The position numbers were made by a program, and so were the translations under genes. DNA of 7,901 nucleotides from Clostridia bacterium (GTDB taxonomy: Bacteria > Bacillota > Clostridia > Christensenellales > Borkfalkiaceae): the NCBI GenBank assembly GCA_017646945.1, contig JAGCLN010000235.1:1-7901 (forward strand). Direction: 5' to 3'. Below are positions 6,238 through 7,901 of the stretch, in pieces (position 1 is the first letter of the stretch; every line of letters starts with the position of its first letter). The notes beneath the pieces are model-generated. The model was given only the letters and a program-made list of their open reading frames with translations. It was not told the origin of the DNA and did no database searches.

Positions 6238-6540
6238 TTAACACTCTAAGTGCTCAATCGACTTAACGATTATCGTTCTAATGTGCTCGTCTGCAACGTA
6301 ATAGTAATTTACGTTACCCACCTTTTCAGACTTTAAAATTTTAGCATCCTTCAAAATCCTTAGCGCGTGCGAAGTTGCCGATTGAGAAATTTCACAATGC
6401 TTAGAAATTTCACCAACACTCTTCTTACCACCGAGAAGATAAAGGATAATTTTAAGCCTACCCACGTCACCTAACGCTTTAAAATCCGTTACGAGTTCGC
6501 TTATATCTTCTTCCGTTAAAAAATTTATTTTATTTTCCAT
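6238..6540 (-). CDS. ArsR/SmtB-family metal-responsive repressor, CzrA-like
   Basis: A 100-residue dimeric winged-helix repressor that should release DNA when it binds metal. The DNA-binding helices are in VGEISKHCEISQSATSHALRIL (42-63), followed by the wing KSEKVGNVNYYYV (70-82). The C-terminal alpha5 helix carries D84-x-H86 and H97-x2-C100, the same positions and spacing as the D84/H86/H97/H100 zinc site of CzrA, but with Cys in place of the last His. The CadC-type alpha3 pair of cysteines is absent: the corresponding stretch is SVGEIS. A zinc or cobalt sensor is most likely, though Cys may favour thiophilic metals such as cadmium. The start is supported by AAGGTG (6550-6545) four bases before the ATG. 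It is the first gene of the operon with the pump and is probably autoregulated through the palindrome at 6557-6578. Confidence 0.95.
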   Translation of the reverse strand: MENKINFLTEEDISELVTDFKALGDVGRLKIILYLLGGKKSVGEISKHCEISQSATSHALRILKDAKILKSEKVGNVNYYYVADEHIRTIIVKSIEHLEC

Positions 6541-6556
6541 TTTACACCTTTATGAG

Positions 6557-6578
6557 AATATGAAAATATATTCATATT
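6557..6578. promoter_or_regulatory. ArsR/SmtB-type operator
   Basis: AATATGAA (6557-6564) and TTCATATT (6571-6578) form an 8-bp inverted repeat separated by six bases, the classic imperfect palindrome recognised by SmtB, CzrA and relatives (ATATGAA-N6-TTCATAT). It overlaps the -10 box and the predicted start point of the ArsR promoter, so a bound repressor would block polymerase. It controls both the repressor and the pump genes. Confidence 0.9.
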
Positions 6579-6604
6579 ATAATATTGATATGGCAATTTG
6601 TCAA
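6576..6604 (-). promoter_or_regulatory. Consensus sigma-A promoter of the metal-resistance operon
   Basis: TTGACA (6604-6599) and TATAAT (6581-6576) with a 17-base spacer: both boxes and the spacing are perfect consensus. Such a strong promoter is expected to be held off by the repressor bound at the overlapping operator. The predicted start near 6569 lies inside the operator, leaving a short leader of about 28 bases. Confidence 0.92.
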
Positions 6605-6605
6605 T

Positions 6606-6653
6606 AACGAATTTAAAAAAACGATAAAATTTATTCGTTTTAGTAAACGAATT
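6606..6653. repeat. Cluster of AACGA motifs with an 8-bp palindrome
   Basis: The intergenic stretch between the two divergent promoters holds four copies of AACGA: 6606-6610, 6620-6624, 6635-6639 (inverted) and 6646-6650. The direct copy AACGAATT occurs at 6606-6613 and 6646-6653, 40 bases apart. ATTCGTTT (6633-6640) and AAACGAAT (6645-6652) form a perfect inverted repeat with a four-base centre, ending 14 bases before the -35 box of the plus-strand ATPase promoter. It could be a regulator-binding site; the AT-rich background makes this uncertain. Confidence 0.4.
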
Positions 6654-6665
6654 AGCAAAAAAGCG

Positions 6666-6694
6666 TTGAAAACTCATTTTATTTATGGTAAAAT
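6666..6694 (+). promoter_or_regulatory. Sigma-A promoter for the CtpE-like ATPase gene
   Basis: TTGAAA (6666-6671), a 17-base spacer and TAAAAT (6689-6694); TGG just before the -10 makes an extended -10. Transcription should begin near 6701, giving a leader of about 66 bases. It faces away from the ArsR promoter, with about 60 bases between the two -35 boxes. Confidence 0.7.
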
Positions 6695-6710
6695 CATAAA
6701 TAAAGTAGAT

Positions 6711-6752
6711 ACTCGCCTAAAATTTGAGTAAAATTTGTATTATTTTAAGGCG
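6711..6752 (+). promoter_or_regulatory. Leader hairpin upstream of the CtpE-like ATPase
   Basis: CGCCTAAAAT (6714-6723) can pair with ATTTTAAGGCG (6742-6752) with one bulged A, a 10-bp stem around an 18-base loop. A competing smaller stem is possible between ACTC (6711-6714) and GAGT (6726-6729). Two copies of AAAATTTG lie at 6719-6726 and 6730-6737. The structure sits just before the ribosome site GGTGA (6759-6763). It resembles no riboswitch I know, so a regulatory function is only a possibility. Confidence 0.35.
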
Positions 6753-6766
6753 TTTAACGGTGAAAT

Positions 6767-7901
6767 ATGAAAGCAAACACTAAAAAAGACAATATAGTTT
6801 CGGTAGAAGAAGTGGTTAACGACCAACCTATTCTTACAAAAAACCCCGTTCCGCAAAAAAAGATTAGAAGGGTTTTGCAACGAGAAGCGGTGCGCTACAA
6901 CGCGTCAATCGACTTTGGTTTGACGAACGAGCAGATTGAAGAAAGGGTTGCCAAAGGGCTTACAAACAACGTAAAAACTCGCAATTCCAAATCTATTCCC
7001 GCAATCATTTTCGGAAATACGTTTACCTTCTTTAACTTACTCTGCGCGCTCGTTATCGTTGCCTATTCGGTAGTTAAGGCGGAAGTTGGTAACTTTACCT
7101 TTATTATTCCCTTTGCGCTCAACCTTGTAATCGGTATTTTCCAAGAAATTAGGGCTAAACTTTCAATCGAAAAGTTATCAATACTTCAAGCCCCCACGGC
7201 AACGGTTGTTAGAAACGGCAACGTTTACGATATTTCCACTAAGGACTTAGTGCTTGACGACGTGTTTAAGATTGTATCTGGCAATCAAATCCCCGTAGAC
7301 GGTATCGTTTTAGACGGTTTTGCCGAAGTAAACGAATCACTTCTTACCGGCGAATCAGTTGCAATCAAGAAACGCCCCGGCGATACGATACTCGCAGGCA
7401 GTTTCTTAACGAGTGGTTCACTCGTTGCCAAGGCGGAAAAGGTTGCCGAAGAGTGCTACGTTCAAAAACTTACCGCAAAGGCGAAAAAACACAAAAAGCC
7501 AAACAGCGAACTTATGGCTACGCTTACTTGGATAGTTAAAATCGTTGGTTTGATAATCGTTCCTATCGCAATCGGTATCGGGCTTGTAAACTATAAAAAC
7601 CCAATACTTGGCGAAACGTTTATAAATATTCAACACTTCGTTGTTACTCGTACGGGCGCGGTTGTTCTCGGTATGATACCCGCAGGACTTATACTTTTAA
7701 CTACTATCGCGTTATCGCTCGGCGTTATTAGACTTTACAAGAGAAACACCTTAGTTCAAGATATGTTCTCTCTTGAAATGCTTGCGAGAGTTGACGTAAT
7801 GTGCCTTGATAAAACCGGTACTATTACTGACGGCAGAATGGAAGTTCTTAAAGATATTATGATTTCCGAACGCCACCCCTACGCGCTAAACGATATTATC
7901 G
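6767..7901 (+). CDS. CtpE/Exp7-like cation-transporting P-type ATPase (N-terminal half)
   Basis: The reading frame is open from ATG 6767 to the window edge, giving 378 residues of what should be a protein of roughly 800. After a charged N-terminal tail of about 45 residues comes the family opening GLTNEQIEERVAKGLTNN, then two membrane helices with FTFFNLLCALVIVAYS and FIIPFALNLVIGIFQEI. The actuator domain carries LLTGES with TGES at 194-197. Two further membrane helices follow (about 258-275 and 297-320), the second with the ion-site motif GMIPAGL. D348 in CLDKTGTITDG is the phosphorylated aspartate. ARVDVMCLDKTGTITDGRM and the PxGL helix match the bacterial CtpE/Exp7 group rather than heavy-metal pumps: there is no CPC and no HMA domain. 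CtpE of mycobacteria is linked to calcium; here Ala replaces the Glu of PEGL, so the ion is uncertain. GGTGA at 6759-6763 supports the start. Confidence 0.92.
   Translation, partial: MKANTKKDNIVSVEEVVNDQPILTKNPVPQKKIRRVLQREAVRYNASIDFGLTNEQIEERVAKGLTNNVKTRNSKSIPAIIFGNTFTFFNLLCALVIVAYSVVKAEVGNFTFIIPFALNLVIGIFQEIRAKLSIEKLSILQAPTATVVRNGNVYDISTKDLVLDDVFKIVSGNQIPVDGIVLDGFAEVNESLLTGESVAIKKRPGDTILAGSFLTSGSLVAKAEKVAEECYVQKLTAKAKKHKKPNSELMATLTWIVKIVGLIIVPIAIGIGLVNYKNPILGETFINIQHFVVTRTGAVVLGMIPAGLILLTTIALSLGVIRLYKRNTLVQDMFSLEMLARVDVMCLDKTGTITDGRMEVLKDIMISERHPYALNDII

Noticed and set aside
6238..6540. CadC-type alpha3 cysteine sensor site using C49
   Set aside because: The region aligned with CadC ELCVCDL reads SVGEIS with no cysteine; C49 falls further along and has no partner.
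6695..6766. yybP-ykoY manganese riboswitch before the P-type ATPase
   Set aside because: The leader is short and lacks the conserved GGGGAGUA-like segments of that class.
7418..7636. Minus-strand open frame of 72 codons at the right end
   Set aside because: It is opposite the continuous CtpE-like reading frame, which carries TGES and DKTGT motifs.

Overview
The window looks like a chromosomal segment of an uncultured low-GC Firmicute, most likely a gut-type Clostridia member. Reasons: AT-rich spacers with near-consensus sigma-A promoters, strong GGAGG-type ribosome sites, a DUF4364-type winged-helix protein next to a small four-cysteine TSCPD protein (both families are mainly clostridial), a ROK glucokinase and a CzrA-like ArsR regulator. 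No RNA gene, CRISPR array, insertion sequence, phage gene or att site was seen. No spacer exceeds about 230 bases.

Left block (1-2978, minus strand). A tight operon reads leftward from a good promoter at 3045-3073: an unrecognised 263-residue helical protein, a ROK-family glucokinase, D-aminoacyl-tRNA deacylase (dtd), and a short QueG-like double [4Fe-4S] protein. The three junctions have gaps of only 0-1 base. Just past the last stop a separate promoter (88-116) drives a P-loop kinase cut by the window edge.

Middle block (3163-3987, plus strand). Divergent from that operon, a DUF4364 winged-helix gene and the TSCPD gene share a promoter (3092-3120) and end at a strong hairpin that also terminates the converging metal operon.

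Right block (3989-6604, minus strand). An ArsR/SmtB repressor and a P1B-2 zinc/cadmium/lead-type efflux ATPase form a two-gene metal-resistance operon. Its promoter has a perfect -35, spacer and -10, and a palindromic ArsR operator overlaps the -10. The repressor carries an alpha5 sensor site with Cys in the fourth position. The pump has a cysteine-free N-terminal HMA-like domain followed by a His/Cys/acid-rich tail that may be the working metal-capture segment.

Right edge (6666-7901, plus strand). Divergent from the metal operon, and behind a spacer with repeated AACGA motifs and a structured leader, is the first half of a CtpE/Exp7-like P-type ATPase. Its ion-site motif reads PAGL rather than PEGL.

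Overall this is ordinary core and metal-homeostasis sequence. I do not see a convincing new multi-gene system. The points most worth a second look are the variant metal sensor and pump pair, the QueG-like protein without the expected acid residue, the unknown operon leader gene, and the DUF4364-TSCPD pair.
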